Part shown: positions 1 to 7,275 of the stretch, one piece after another
How the letters are laid out: every line of letters starts with the position of its first letter
Position numbering within the stretch: the stretch's first letter is position 1
Assembly (NCBI RefSeq): GCF_017313265.1
Contig: NZ_JAFLQZ010000005.1
Coordinates: 186,001 to 250,000 of the forward strand
Source of the DNA: Hymenobacter telluris
Lineage (GTDB): Bacteria; Bacteroidota; Bacteroidia; Cytophagales; Hymenobacteraceae
DNA: 64,000 nt
Reading direction: 5' to 3'
Notes under the pieces: model-generated
The model's input: only the letters and a program-made list of their open reading frames with translations
Database searches by the model: none
What the model was told of the DNA's origin: nothing
Made by a program: the position numbers and the translations under genes

Positions 1-2
1 TT

Positions 3-188
3 GGGCAATTTTTGCTTTGCAGCGCCGCCCTGCACCATGCCCTGCGTCACTTCACCAACGACCCCATCATCGACGATGCCAGCGGCTTCAATTTGGCACC
101 GGAACCAGCTGCCTGGCTGTTTCCTCGCATCAAGCAATGGGCCCCAACCTACTACGAGGCCTGGTGCTCAACCTTTGAGAACAGCTAA
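3..188 (+). CDS. C-terminal fragment of an unidentified protein
   Basis: An open frame enters from the left edge and ends at TAA 186-188. It gives about 61 residues, ending YYEAWCSTFENS, with a Trp/Phe/Tyr-rich composition typical of a folded C-terminus. The start lies outside the window. I do not recognise the family. It is chosen over the other forward frame here because that frame is Pro/Thr/Ser-rich in a way typical of an out-of-frame shadow. The next gene, a TPM lipoprotein, begins 90 bp later on the same strand. Confidence 0.55.
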   Translation, partial: GQFLLCSAALHHALRHFTNDPIIDDASGFNLAPEPAAWLFPRIKQWAPTYYEAWCSTFENS

Positions 189-278
189 ACAAAGCCCCCG
201 TTAGCGTAAGGCGCCAGTAGTGGCGGCCATTCATTCTAGCAGTGCCTTCCATACCTTAGCCGGCCTACTGTTCTGCTT

Positions 279-1817
279 ATGCTCTCCCGTTTGCTGCACC
301 TCCGTATTCTGCTGGTTTGCCTGCTCTTGGCGGCGTGCAACAGCCCCAGCGCTCCACCCAGTGCCCCCAGTTACCTCACTGCCATTCCCGACCCCAAAAC
401 GCTGGGCGAAACCTACGTTAGTGACCCCGACGGGGTGCTCAGCGCCGCTACCATCAGTGCCCTCAACGATACCCTGCAAGCTCTCGACCAAGCGGGGCAG
501 GCGCACATCGACGTGGTGCTAACAAACAGCATTGGCGACGAGGTACCGAAAGCAGCGGCACACGCCCTGTTCAACCACTGGCAGATTGGCGACCCCACCA
601 AAAACAACGGCCTGCTCATTCTGCTCGTCCTCGACCAGCGCCGCATCGAGTTTGAAACCGGCTACGGCCTGGAAGCCGACCTGCCCGATGCGCTTTGCTA
701 CCGCATTCAGCAGCGCTACATGCTACCCGCCGCCCGCGCCGGCAACTACGACCAAGCCGTGCAGCAAGGCGTAGCCGCCACCATTCGGCAGCTCACCACC
801 GGCTCTATGGATGCCCCGCCGCTCAGTGACAGCGCCCGGCTTGATTCGATGATAGCCGCCGTTACGCAGCCGCAAGACCAGAACTACCACTTGAACAACA
901 CCCCGGAAGTCCGGCTTTATGCTCCTGCCGCAGAAACAAGCAGTACCAGCCCCCTGTGGTCGATTGGTGTTGGGCTGGCGGGCTTGCTGGCGCTGCCGCT
1001 GTATCTGGCGCTGTGGTTTTTCACTACCGCAACCAGCAGCGTGTTTCGGTGGCTGTTGGCGGTGGCTTTGCTGCTGCCGGTACTGCTTTTCGTGCTGGCT
1101 TTCTCCACCGATGGCACTGTGAGCTTTTGGGTTGTGGTAGGCGTGGCATATCTGCTGCCGGGGCTGTATCTGCACGGCTACCTGGCGGTGGTTAATGTTC
1201 TGAACCGCACTAAGTACGCCCCCCAGGGCCGCCATGCCCAGCACACCTATCTGCACCAGATGCATTACCAGCTCGATTTCAGCGCCTACGTGTTTCCGGT
1301 GCTGCTGGCGTTCTACTGGCCTTGGCACCGCCGCCGCATGCAGCACCTGCGCGACACGCCCTACCCCTGCCCAACCTGCGCCGTCCCCATGCACCGGCTC
1401 CCCGAGCAAACCGACGACGAACTACTGGAGCTGGGCCAAGTGGCCGAAGAAATGATTGAATCGGTGGATTACGACGTGTGGCAGTGCCAACAGTGCCAGC
1501 AGAAACTGGTGCTGGGCTACCGCAACCTGGCCTCCGACGTCGAGCCTTGCCCCGCCTGCCAGCACCGTACCTACCGCCAAAAGCGCCGCCGCGTCATGCA
1601 GGCCGCTACCACTTCCTCGCCGGGGTGGGGGCTGCTGTACTTCCAGTGCGAATATTGCGGCCACAAACACGAAGAGAAGTTTACCATTGCCCAGCTTTCT
1701 ACGTCCTCCCGCAGCTCGTCCGGGAGCAGTTTCTCGTCGGGCAGCTCTTCTTCTAGCAGTAGTTCGTCCAGTAGCGGGGGCTCGTCGGGGGGCGGGGGCG
1801 CGGGCAGCAGCTGGTAA
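279..1817 (+). CDS. TPM-domain membrane lipoprotein with zinc ribbons and Ser/Gly tail
   Basis: The 512-residue protein begins with a lipoprotein signal (lipobox LAAC, Cys20). Residues about 40-175 match the TPM (TLP18.3/Psb32/MOLO-1) fold, including the AxYVxDPxGVLS-like start and the typical NNGLLILLVLDQRR strand. This fold is usually in periplasmic membrane-linked proteins with a phosphatase-like or chaperone role. Roughly residues 225-305 form several membrane spans. The cytoplasmic part has paired CxxC motifs (CPTC, CQQC, CPAC, CEYC) suggesting two zinc ribbons. The last 45 residues are almost only Ser and Gly, ending GGGGAGSSW; YgcG-type TPM proteins often end in a Gly/Ser tail. The combination of TPM, zinc ribbons and tail is seen directly; the function is inferred. 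Confidence 0.85.
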   Translation: MLSRLLHLRILLVCLLLAACNSPSAPPSAPSYLTAIPDPKTLGETYVSDPDGVLSAATISALNDTLQALDQAGQAHIDVVLTNSIGDEVPKAAAHALFNHWQIGDPTKNNGLLILLVLDQRRIEFETGYGLEADLPDALCYRIQQRYMLPAARAGNYDQAVQQGVAATIRQLTTGSMDAPPLSDSARLDSMIAAVTQPQDQNYHLNNTPEVRLYAPAAETSSTSPLWSIGVGLAGLLALPLYLALWFFTTATSSVFRWLLAVALLLPVLLFVLAFSTDGTVSFWVVVGVAYLLPGLYLHGYLAVVNVLNRTKYAPQGRHAQHTYLHQMHYQLDFSAYVFPVLLAFYWPWHRRRMQHLRDTPYPCPTCAVPMHRLPEQTDDELLELGQVAEEMIESVDYDVWQCQQCQQKLVLGYRNLASDVEPCPACQHRTYRQKRRRVMQAATTSSPGWGLLYFQCEYCGHKHEEKFTIAQLSTSSRSSSGSSFSSGSSSSSSSSSSSGGSSGGGGAGSSW

Positions 1818-1939
1818 GTGGGGCGGCTTCTGTGGTAGAGAGCTGAACTTTAGCCCCACCTTCGCTGTACTACTCTATACTATATTTGAAATGCTTAGCT
1901 TTAGGGTGAAAGCACACAGACCAAACAACCACACAACCT

Positions 1940-2401
1940 ATGGGGAAATCCCAAGCAAGCTTCGGTAAAAAGGAAAACGAGAAAAAGCGCCAGAAAAAGA
2001 AGCAGGAGAAAGAGGAGCGTAAGGAAGAGCGCCAGGCTGCCGCCAAAAGCGGGCAGAGCCTCGACGAGATGCTTGCCTATGTAGACGAGAATGGCAACAT
2101 TTCCTCTACCCCTCCCGACCCTAGCAAGAAGAAAGAAATCAACGTAGAAGACGTGCGCATTGGCGCGCTGCGCCAGGAAGACCAAGAGCCGGTTGAGACC
2201 GTGCGCAAAGGCAGCGTGACGTTCTTCAACGACTCCAAGGGCTACGGTTTCATCAAGGATGCCCAAACCCAGGAAAGCGTGTTTGTGCACGCCAATAGCC
2301 TCGGTGGTATTACCATAAAGGAAAACGACAAAGTAACCTTCGAGGTGGAAATGGGTCCGAAAGGCCCCAGCGCCTTTGCGGTGAAGAAAGCCACGGAGTA
2401 G
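1940..2401 (+). CDS. Cold-shock-domain protein with basic N-terminal extension
   Basis: The 153-residue protein has a C-terminal cold-shock domain (about residues 87-151) with both RNA-binding motifs visible: KGYGFIK (RNP1) and VFVHA (RNP2). The first 45 residues are Lys/Glu/Arg-rich and likely disordered or helical, followed by a linker. Canonical Csp proteins are about 65-70 residues, so this is the extended form common in Bacteroidota. The likely role is binding single-stranded RNA or DNA as a chaperone. The start ATG at 1940 precedes the basic segment, and no Shine-Dalgarno site is evident. It ends 23 bp before a strong bidirectional terminator. Confidence 0.9.
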   Translation: MGKSQASFGKKENEKKRQKKKQEKEERKEERQAAAKSGQSLDEMLAYVDENGNISSTPPDPSKKKEINVEDVRIGALRQEDQEPVETVRKGSVTFFNDSKGYGFIKDAQTQESVFVHANSLGGITIKENDKVTFEVEMGPKGPSAFAVKKATE

Positions 2402-2424
2402 TTTCCTGCTCACTGAATTATAAA

Positions 2425-2460
2425 AAAGCGGCGGCAGCTCTCAGGAGCTGCCGCCGCTTT
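2425..2460. terminator. Bidirectional intrinsic terminator
   Basis: A perfect 16-bp stem (2425-2440 with 2445-2460, loop TCAG) has A-tracts on the left arm and T-tracts on the right. It lies between the convergent cold-shock and beta-barrel genes and can serve both. Confidence 0.9.
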
Positions 2461-2483
2461 GCGTTGTTATCGTTTGTAGTTGA

Positions 2484-3149
2484 TTAGGAGCGGGACCCGA
2501 ACTGGTAACTAACTGAGGCTTGTACTATTTGGCTGCGTAATTTGCCATCGTAGCCGGAGCGGCTGCGCTGCGTGGAGGTGAGGGAGAGCAGCCCGGTACT
2601 AGTCCGCACGCCCACAGCCAGCCCGGCCGGCAGCTGCACGCCCAAGCCAGCCACTACGCCCACATCGAAACGGCGGTATTGGTCGGTGGCGGGCCGGTCG
2701 AAGGATTGGCTGTAGGAGCCAACAAAGGTGCCAATGGTTTCGGTGCCTTTTTCGTGGGCTGCTACCAACAGGCTAGCCTGCGGGCCAGCCTCCACGAAGA
2801 ACCGGCCGATGTGCCCGCGCACCAGTACCGGCAAATGCAGGTAGCTGGTTTGCAGCCGGTACATAGCCACGTAGCCGCCGTCAGCCACCGAATAGTCTTC
2901 GATGTCCAGATTGGCGCTTTGGCGGCTGAACTGTAGCTCGGGCACCACGGCCAAGTGTTTGCTTAGCTTGTGCTCGTAAAACACACCCACCTGGTAGCCG
3001 GTGCGTGCATCGGCGCTGGCCTCCTGCCCCGTCCGGACGGCTTTAGTGGTAAGCGTAGCTGTGTTGATGCCGGCTCGTACGCCGAATTGGGCCTGGGCGC
3101 CGCTGGCGGCTAGCAGCAAGCCACTCAGCATGAATAGTATGGAACGCAT
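2484..3149 (-). CDS. Outer-membrane beta-barrel protein, PorT-like
   Basis: The 221-residue protein has a clear Sec signal peptide (MRSILFMLSGLLLAASGAQA, cut before QFGV). It is followed by alternating amphipathic strands typical of small 8-strand barrels: GVRAGINTATL, GYQVGVFYEHKLSKHLAVVPELQFS, YLHLPVLVRGH, FFVEAGPQASLL. The GxxAGxN start and LHLPVLxxxxxG motifs are characteristic of the PorT/OMP_b-brl_2 family of Bacteroidota. The last residues (SVSYQFGSRS) form a terminal beta signal. The substrate or role is unknown. Confidence 0.85.
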   Translation of the reverse strand: MRSILFMLSGLLLAASGAQAQFGVRAGINTATLTTKAVRTGQEASADARTGYQVGVFYEHKLSKHLAVVPELQFSRQSANLDIEDYSVADGGYVAMYRLQTSYLHLPVLVRGHIGRFFVEAGPQASLLVAAHEKGTETIGTFVGSYSQSFDRPATDQYRRFDVGVVAGLGVQLPAGLAVGVRTSTGLLSLTSTQRSRSGYDGKLRSQIVQASVSYQFGSRS

Positions 3150-3376
3150 AAGAAAGTAGAGTAAGGTGGAAGCTTGCTTCCACCAGAGCCTCTATTGCCG
3201 CTTGATGGTTGCACACCACCTGCCTAAACCACCAACCATTATGCAGAGGCGCAACCGAAGCATACAGCCTCTTGACGTTGCAACCAGTAGACCAACAATT
3301 AGAGTGCGACACTTCGGCTGCGCCTCTGCTCGGCAGCCTTGTGAGTGTTTTTTCTTCTTACCATTCTCGATAACAC

Positions 3377-4552
3377 TTACAGCAGCAGCACATCAATGCG
3401 GTGGGCGTGTACCATTTCCAGCTTGGTTGACCAGGCAAATACCGTGAAGTACCCGTCCTGCGAGGCCACCAGGGCCAGGGAGTCGCGCTGGTCGTACACG
3501 AACTGGGCGGCGGCCAGGTGGCGGGTGCCGCCGTTTTGGGCCGGATGCAGGTAGCGCGGCACGCTGTCCACTACGGGCTCGGTGAGCACCATCTTATCTA
3601 CGGGGGCACTGGTTTCGGCCCTGGATACCTTCGCCCCAAAAGCCAGCAGGTGGTAGTCGTCGGTGATGACGGTGGCACCATCTACGGCCGTGAAGCCGCC
3701 CACAATGCTAATAGCCCGCCGGATGTCCTCCTGCCACTTCCAGCGGGCTTGCTCCTGCTGGCCTTCGGCAATACCCATGTACGCCGGCAGCACCGGATAC
3801 GTCATGGGTTGCACAATCGACTCCTGCCACCGCGTAGAGCCGGGCGGCACTACCAGCACCAGCCCGCCCCGCCCATGGGCCCGCATCACCGCCGACAGCT
3901 CCACCAGTACGTTGTCGGTTTGGCCAGTGGCGGAGGGTATTTCGCGGCCCGGCAGAAACCGTTGCAGGGCCGGGCAGTCGTCGGCTAGCATGTTCTCGGC
4001 ATCCACTAATTGGAGCTGGTCGCCGCGCAGGATGGCTACGTTCACGAACTTGCCAAAGCCGTCGGCGCGGCGGTGCTTCACTACCAGCAGGCCGGGCTCT
4101 ATCACCTCCAGCACCAGGCACAGCGGCGGAATGCCGGTGGCCGTGCCCCACACGTACAGCCCTTCGTCGTCGTACCACACGCCCAGATGAATACCCGGCT
4201 GCTCGACGGCCGGCGCCAGCTTGAGCAGGTTGTAGGGAATGAGGCGGCGCTTGCTGAACACCACGGGCTGCGTGGCCTGGTGCGGCTCCAGCAGCGCCAA
4301 TGAAATTTTGGGTGGGTGGCCCTCCTCCCGCCGCAGGCTAGCCCAGAAAGCGGCATCAATCATCACCTCCACTAAGCTAGCAGGCGTAGGCGGGGCCAGT
4401 TGGCTTTCGTCGGAAAGGTTGGCCGCCGCACGGTGCCGGGCAAAGTGGGTTTCAATCATGGGAGCTACCACGCGGGCAGCCAGATAGGTTGGTTCGGAGA
4501 GCATACCCGAAAGTTCGGCGGTTTTGGGTTGCGATACTACCGCACCTGGCAA
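3377..4552 (-). CDS. DACNV-type sensor plus DisA_N-like nucleotide cyclase domain
   Basis: The protein has 391 residues and no signal peptide or membrane span. Residues about 20-240 resemble the DACNV sensor region (start YLAARVVAPMIETHF). Residues about 260-385 resemble the DisA_N/DAC diadenylate cyclase fold. The DGA motif is intact at 291-293, but the second catalytic motif, normally GTRHRAA or GTRHRTA, reads GTRHLAA (342-348), so the second Arg is lost. The protein could make c-di-AMP weakly, use another nucleotide, or only bind one. Family assignment is from recalled motifs. A second possible start is Met17. The neighbouring small membrane proteins share its strand but are separated by a terminator. 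Confidence 0.6.
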   Translation of the reverse strand: MPGAVVSQPKTAELSGMLSEPTYLAARVVAPMIETHFARHRAAANLSDESQLAPPTPASLVEVMIDAAFWASLRREEGHPPKISLALLEPHQATQPVVFSKRRLIPYNLLKLAPAVEQPGIHLGVWYDDEGLYVWGTATGIPPLCLVLEVIEPGLLVVKHRRADGFGKFVNVAILRGDQLQLVDAENMLADDCPALQRFLPGREIPSATGQTDNVLVELSAVMRAHGRGGLVLVVPPGSTRWQESIVQPMTYPVLPAYMGIAEGQQEQARWKWQEDIRRAISIVGGFTAVDGATVITDDYHLLAFGAKVSRAETSAPVDKMVLTEPVVDSVPRYLHPAQNGGTRHLAAAQFVYDQRDSLALVASQDGYFTVFAWSTKLEMVHAHRIDVLLL

Positions 4553-4611
4553 TCAGCCGGGCGCTTGTTGCACCAGAACAATGGGCTGACTGCTGCATCT
4601 ACCCGAAGGAA

Positions 4612-4648
4612 AAAGCCGCTGGCACGCCTGAGCGCACCAGCGGCTTCC
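4612..4648 (-). terminator. Terminator of the 4672-4926 gene
   Basis: A 10-bp GC-rich stem (AAGCCGCTGG 4613-4622 with CCAGCGGCTT 4637-4646) is followed on the minus strand by a T-tract. It lies 24 bp past the stop of the small membrane protein gene. Confidence 0.75.
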
Positions 4649-4671
4649 TGCTAGCATCTTGGCTTACAAGC

Positions 4672-4926
4672 TTATATGGCGCCGCCTTCCATTGAAGCCA
4701 GGCTTTCTTCGGCGGCAGTAGCATCGGGGGTAGTGGCGGCGGGCGTGCTGGTACGGCGCTTGCCCAGGTAGCTTAACCCAACGGCCAGCAAGGCCGCGCC
4801 GCCCAGCACTTTCTGGGTGGTAGTCAGCTTGTTGAGGCCGCTGCCTTTGCTGAGTTTCTTGAACGACTTGGCCGCGCCGCCCAGCAGTGACTTTTTACCG
4901 GCTTTCGTTTTTTTATTCTTTTTCAT
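4672..4926 (-). CDS. Small basic single-span membrane protein, paralog 1
   Basis: The 84-residue protein starts at the ATG whose product begins MKKNKKTKAGKKSLLGG; longer upstream frames look non-coding. The N-terminus is strongly basic, then comes one hydrophobic segment (QKVLGGAALLAVGLSYL, about residues 41-57) with positive charges on both sides and a short Thr/Ala tail. It is a clear paralog of the gene at 5102-5491: both share a Lys-rich start, a TxxQKxxGGxALLAxGLxYL span and a following basic stretch. The function is unknown. Confidence 0.75.
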   Translation of the reverse strand: MKKNKKTKAGKKSLLGGAAKSFKKLSKGSGLNKLTTTQKVLGGAALLAVGLSYLGKRRTSTPAATTPDATAAEESLASMEGGAI

Positions 4927-4984
4927 GGCTACAACTGAAAGGTGAGAGGTGCGGCTCCGCAAAACGAAACTGCCCGAATACGGG

Positions 4985-5013
4985 GTATTCGCAACCCTGC
5001 CCGGAAGGTTGCT
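4985..5013 (-). promoter_or_regulatory. Shared upstream element of paralog 1
   Basis: A block beginning GTATTCGCA (4985-4993) and ending GAAGGTTGCT (5004-5013) recurs at almost the same distance upstream of the paralogous gene (5572-5601). It lies about 60-90 bp upstream of the start, so it is a candidate promoter or regulatory site carried along in the duplication. Confidence 0.4.
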
Positions 5014-5101
5014 TCGGCGGCAATTCTTAACATAAGCCCTTCCCAACCGAGCTAAAAGTTTCACTTAGCGCAGGACTGTAGCACATAGCCTTGGCCGCGG
5101 G

Positions 5102-5491
5102 CTACACCTCACCGGAGTCCAGGGCGGGCTTCTTGGCGTGGCGGGCGTGCGACTTTTTGGGTTTGGCAACGCGGTGGCCTTTGCCTGCCACCGGCGGCCG
5201 CAAAGGCTCTTTATCGTCGGCTTCGGCGGCGTAGGTTGCTGGGGGTTCCTTGGCCTCGCCCAGGCGTAGCCAGTCCAGGTTGGGCACGAGGCGGGCGTCG
5301 CCTTTGCGTTGGTCGAGGTAGATGAGGCCGGCGGCCAGCAACGCCAAGCCGCCGGCCAGTTTCTGCCCGGTGCTGAGCTTGGCCAGCTGGTTGGTTACTT
5401 TCCGGAACTTCTTGATCGACAAAGCAGCCGTGTCAAGGACATCGTCCGACACATCGTTTTTTTTCGACTTCTTCTTTTTATTCTTAGCCAT
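5102..5491 (-). CDS. Small basic single-span membrane protein, paralog 2
   Basis: The 129-residue protein starts at the Met of MAKNKKKKSKKNDVSDD; the 24 codons upstream look like leader. It has the same architecture as the protein at 4672-4926: a Lys-rich N-terminus, one hydrophobic span (GQKLAGGLALLAAGLIYLD, about residues 43-61), then a longer tail rich in Pro, Lys and His ending HAKKPALDSGEV. The tail difference suggests one duplicate gained or lost a C-terminal extension. I do not recognise the family. Confidence 0.72.
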   Translation of the reverse strand: MAKNKKKKSKKNDVSDDVLDTAALSIKKFRKVTNQLAKLSTGQKLAGGLALLAAGLIYLDQRKGDARLVPNLDWLRLGEAKEPPATYAAEADDKEPLRPPVAGKGHRVAKPKKSHARHAKKPALDSGEV

Positions 5492-5811
5492 AGAATGCGG
5501 GATGTTATCCGTGAAAACCGACACCCGACTAGCCGATTCGAGCACCGCCAGCCTTCTTTCCACAGGCTAGCGTATTCGCAGAGCCCGCCCCGAAGGTTGC
5601 TCTACCTACATGGCGCCCACCCTACGGCGGAGCTTCCCGGGAGCTGCCAGAAAGGTAGCGCCCATGCGCCAGCGCCCTCCGGCTTACACGCAGCGCACAA
5701 CTACGCTGGGCACCAGCAGTAAGCTAGTGTGCAGTCTAATTTATAGATAAAACCCTATATTATGGAGGTAACTTCGGTTACACCTGCTTTGCATGCTACA
5801 CCTTCAATCAA
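5492..5811. other. Intergenic region between divergent genes
   Basis: These 320 bp lie between the divergent genes at 5102-5491 and 5812-6564. The left part holds the duplicated upstream element (5572-5601: GTATTCGCA, then GAAGGTTGCT). The last 80 bp are AT-rich and probably hold the promoter of the 5812 gene. No gene is evident. Confidence 0.5.
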
Positions 5812-6564
5812 ATGTCGGATCAGGAAACCATTCAGGAACTACGCGCCAAGCTGGAAACGCTGGAAGCCAAGCATAGTCCGTGGGCGCACGTCAAAGACAT
5901 AGCCACCATCCTCACGCCTATTATCTTGTTGGTAGGCGGCTTCTTCGTGCAGCGGTCGATGGCCGACGACAGCGCGGCGCTGACCACCTCGCTCAACCAC
6001 CAAAAGGAAAACCTGGACATTGAGCTAGAGAAAATTCGGGATTCGCGGCAGGAATCGGCGCAGAAGATCGAGCAGAGCAAGCTACTTACCACCCTGATGC
6101 AATCCATTCTAAGCCAGAAGCCCTCGGAGCGGCAGCTGGCCATCAATATTGCGCTGCACGCCTGCGGCGAATCGGGGCGGCAGGTGGTGGAAGCCATCAG
6201 CCTCGACGACAAGTACGCGTACAACCAGCTCACTGTGAAGCGCAAAGGACTGGTGGCGCAGCTGGTAGCCAAAGATGCCCGCAAGCGGTGGGAAGCGGCG
6301 CACGAGCTAGGCACCACCTGGAGCGGCGACCCGGAATTAATAAATGACCTGCTGCTTTTCGCCAAGGAAAACACCCGCACGCCGCTGGCTCTGTACAACA
6401 CCTTGGTAGTCTTCGCTGATTTACCCGCTACGTCGTTTATCGGTAAGGAAAGTTTGGCGCAGGAGCTGCTGGCACTGGTGAAAACCACTGGCCCCCGAGG
6501 CGCGAAAACCGACGCTTTGATCCAGAACATCCAAGCGAAACTAGCAGCGTCTGCAGCCCGGTAA
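5812..6564 (+). CDS. Membrane-anchored coiled-coil/helical protein of unknown function
   Basis: The 250-residue protein has a short acidic helix, then one membrane span (residues about 29-48, IATILTPIILLVGGFFVQ). A long charged coiled coil follows (about 55-100: LNHQKENLDIELEKIRDS, then QESAQKIEQSKL). The rest is an all-helical C-terminal domain that resembles repeat solenoids (SERQLAINIALHACGESG, DARKRWEAAHELG). No catalytic motif is visible. Topology and helical content are read from the sequence; no family is recognised. Confidence 0.7.
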   Translation: MSDQETIQELRAKLETLEAKHSPWAHVKDIATILTPIILLVGGFFVQRSMADDSAALTTSLNHQKENLDIELEKIRDSRQESAQKIEQSKLLTTLMQSILSQKPSERQLAINIALHACGESGRQVVEAISLDDKYAYNQLTVKRKGLVAQLVAKDARKRWEAAHELGTTWSGDPELINDLLLFAKENTRTPLALYNTLVVFADLPATSFIGKESLAQELLALVKTTGPRGAKTDALIQNIQAKLAASAAR

Positions 6565-6579
6565 CTGCCAACCGCCAGC

Positions 6580-7167
6580 CTACTCCCGGTCGAGGGTGGC
6601 GCGCTTGTTCAGGGCGGCCAGCCGCACGGTTTCCATGATGCGCCGGGCGCGGGTTTCGGGCTGCTTGGCCCCCAGCACCCAGGTCAGAATCATTTTGCGG
6701 ACCGAAGCGGAAAAAGCGGCGAAGTGCTGGGCCGCCGGAGCATTGGCAGCCAGGGCGGCCGCTAAGTCGGCGGGGATGAGGCCGGCTTCGGCGGCATCGA
6801 GGCTTTCCCAGGCGCCGTTCTGCTTGGCCCGGGCAATGGCAGCCAGGCCGGCGGGCATGAGCTGGCCGGTGGCTTCCAGGCGTTCCAGCCGCTCTTTATT
6901 CACGCGGCTCCAGCCACTTTTGGGCTTGCGGGGCGTGAACAGCAGCTGGGTGCGGTCGGCGTCGAGCTTGCGCGGGTGCGAGTCGATCCAGCCGAAGCAG
7001 AGAGCTTCTTCCACGGCTTCGGCATACGTGACGCTGGGTTGGCCGCTCACTTTTTTGCAGTACACCAGCCACACACCGGGCAGGCTGGCGTGGTGCTCGG
7101 TGAGCCACTGCCGCCACTCGGCGCGGCTGGCGGGCTGGGTTTGGGCGTAGGTATCGGTGCGGGACAT
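6580..7167 (-). CDS. YdeI/OmpD-associated family protein
   Basis: The 195-residue protein matches the YdeI family throughout. Landmarks are an N-terminal SRAEWRQWLTEHH helix, the GVWLVYCKK strand, the YAEAVEEALCFGWIDSH core, LLFTPRKPKSGWSRVNKERLERL, and a C-terminal helical part with FAAFSASVRKMILTWVLGAKQPETRARRI split across the last 60 residues. In enterobacteria YdeI is linked to resistance to bacteriocins and cationic peptides; in Bacteroidota its role is unproven. It stands alone, convergent with the upstream gene. Confidence 0.9.
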   Translation of the reverse strand: MSRTDTYAQTQPASRAEWRQWLTEHHASLPGVWLVYCKKVSGQPSVTYAEAVEEALCFGWIDSHPRKLDADRTQLLFTPRKPKSGWSRVNKERLERLEATGQLMPAGLAAIARAKQNGAWESLDAAEAGLIPADLAAALAANAPAAQHFAAFSASVRKMILTWVLGAKQPETRARRIMETVRLAALNKRATLDRE

Positions 7168-7275
7168 AGGGCAAGGCAGTGGGCGGCGTAAGGTAGCACG
7201 TGGCCAGCAAAAAACGGGACGTAGTGCCGCTGCAAACTCCTACTTTGCGGACTGCTTTATCGTTTCGTTTATTCT

